From NCBI GenBank assembly GCA_963924555.1, contig OZ004587.1:6650075-6714074 (forward strand): a stretch of DNA of 64,000 bases. Direction: 5' to 3'. The stretch is from Crambe crambe. Its lineage: Eukaryota; Porifera; Demospongiae; Poecilosclerida; Crambeidae. The position numbers and the translations under genes were made by a program. This document shows positions 63,361 to 64,000 of the stretch, one piece after another. The notes under the pieces are model-generated. The model was not told where the DNA came from. It saw only the letters and a program-made list of their open reading frames with translations, and did no database searches. Position 1 is the first letter of the stretch; each line of letters begins with the position of its first letter.

Positions 63361-64000
63361 GGTCCATAAGTACCAAATGCATCTCAACTAGAAGGAAACT
63401 TTATACCTCCTTGGTTCGCTCTAAAATATCCTATAACTCACATATTATTTGGAGACCAAGGATGTGTCTAGATTGGAACAAATTCAAAGACGAGCCAGTA
63501 AGTTTATTCTATCAGATTTTACTTCTGATTAGCTAAAAGTCTCGTTTGGTATCCCTGAACCTACTGCTGCTTATGATGTACCTGGAATTACAGGATATCG
63601 TTAATCAAATCTCTCAAGTGTCAAACAAGCTATTTCAACATTCTGGATTGTGTAGCTTTTGCCTCAAATTCCACTAGATCAAGCTTACTCATGTCTCCTA
63701 AAAATTGAAACTCTCCGGTCATTCTTACTTTAGGCGTTTACCTAAACTGTGGAAGAAACTACCACCAATTGTGCATGCCTCTGCTTTGAAGCCTTGGATA
63801 TCTGTCCAATCTCATGACTGCATGGAGGTAAGTAGATCTTCCAAGCCAATTTGAGTTTGACATCTCCCCAATGGGCAATAAACAAGAGGAAGTTTCACAA
63901 TATCAGCATCCCTAAACTGTTACAAATTTATCAGTCAAAGTTATTACTGCTAAGTTGAAATCTTGTGGTCATATTTTTCAATAGCAACAATCCCTCTTCT
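63355..64000 (+). mobile_element. 3' end of a non-LTR retrotransposon (LINE), 5'-truncated
   Basis: The frame at 63351-63536 reads RRKLYTSLVRSKISYNSHII then WRPR, the conserved region just after the reverse transcriptase fingers and palm in CR1/Jockey-like LINEs. Further on, in a different frame, HSYFRRLPKLWKKLPPI (about 63720-63770) matches the usual C-terminal HTYFNRIPRLWNSLPP block. A stop after SDFTSD and at least one frameshift separate the two, so the copy is dead. It continues to the window edge. Confidence 0.8.

Noticed and set aside
1-64000. Endogenous retrovirus, LTR element or Polinton
   Set aside because: No long terminal repeats, capsid, protease, integrase or envelope-like frames were seen; the only retroelement is the LINE fragment at the right edge.
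1-64000. tRNA or rRNA genes
   Set aside because: No cloverleaf with A and B box words in correct spacing was recognised by eye; a covariance search would be needed to exclude one.

Overview
The window reads as animal nuclear DNA, most likely from a sponge (probably a demosponge). The protein-coding genes are clear metazoan orthologues with short GT-AG introns. The intergenic DNA is AT-rich, full of small inverted-repeat elements and GA/CT microsatellites. The left-edge gene is a NACHT-LRR receptor of the kind expanded in sponges. The species assignment is inference; no mitochondrial or rRNA marker is present.

Layout: (1) 0-6.5 kb, + strand: an NLR-type innate immune receptor whose exons all join in phase 1. 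They encode, in order, a hydrophobic leader ending in a 2A ribosome-skipping motif, a Death domain, an Ig domain, a Ser/Thr-rich linker, and a large exon with a helical region, NACHT ATPase and LRRs. (2) 8.5-27.4 kb, - strand: a 15-exon orthologue of MCC (colorectal mutant cancer protein), about 1006 aa, with repeat-filled introns up to 8.8 kb. (3) 28.5-36 kb: a compact cluster of housekeeping genes, with a LysM-domain protein (LYSMD1/2-like, +), COMMD4 (+, 199 aa) and the signal peptidase subunit SEC11 (-, 179 aa). (4) 36-42.5 kb: gene-free, with repeats that include a 76-77 bp satellite of about 15 units. (5) 42.5-47.2 kb, +: a protein joining a PNGase-type PAW domain to a C2 domain. (6) 48-49.5 kb, -: an intronless type II membrane protein, possibly a glycosyltransferase. 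(7) 49.8-54.2 kb: two intronless CYP4-clan P450s in head-to-head orientation. (8) 56.9-62.5 kb, -: five tandem intronless sigma-type glutathione S-transferases, the last two from a recent segmental duplication. (9) 63.36 kb to the edge: the 3' end of a dead non-LTR retrotransposon (LINE).

Functionally the right third is a detoxification neighbourhood (P450 oxidation next to glutathione conjugation). The left end is an innate immune locus. The strongest candidate for something new is the 2A-leader/Death/Ig/NACHT/LRR receptor, which could be sent to two cell compartments by a translational switch. Next are the PAW-C2 fusion and several unusual rearranged repeats (a duplication-inversion with two identical 60 bp loops, nested MITEs, and microsatellites abutting splice sites). 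Exon boundaries were derived by eye from reading frame, phase and GT-AG signals; no transcript evidence was available.
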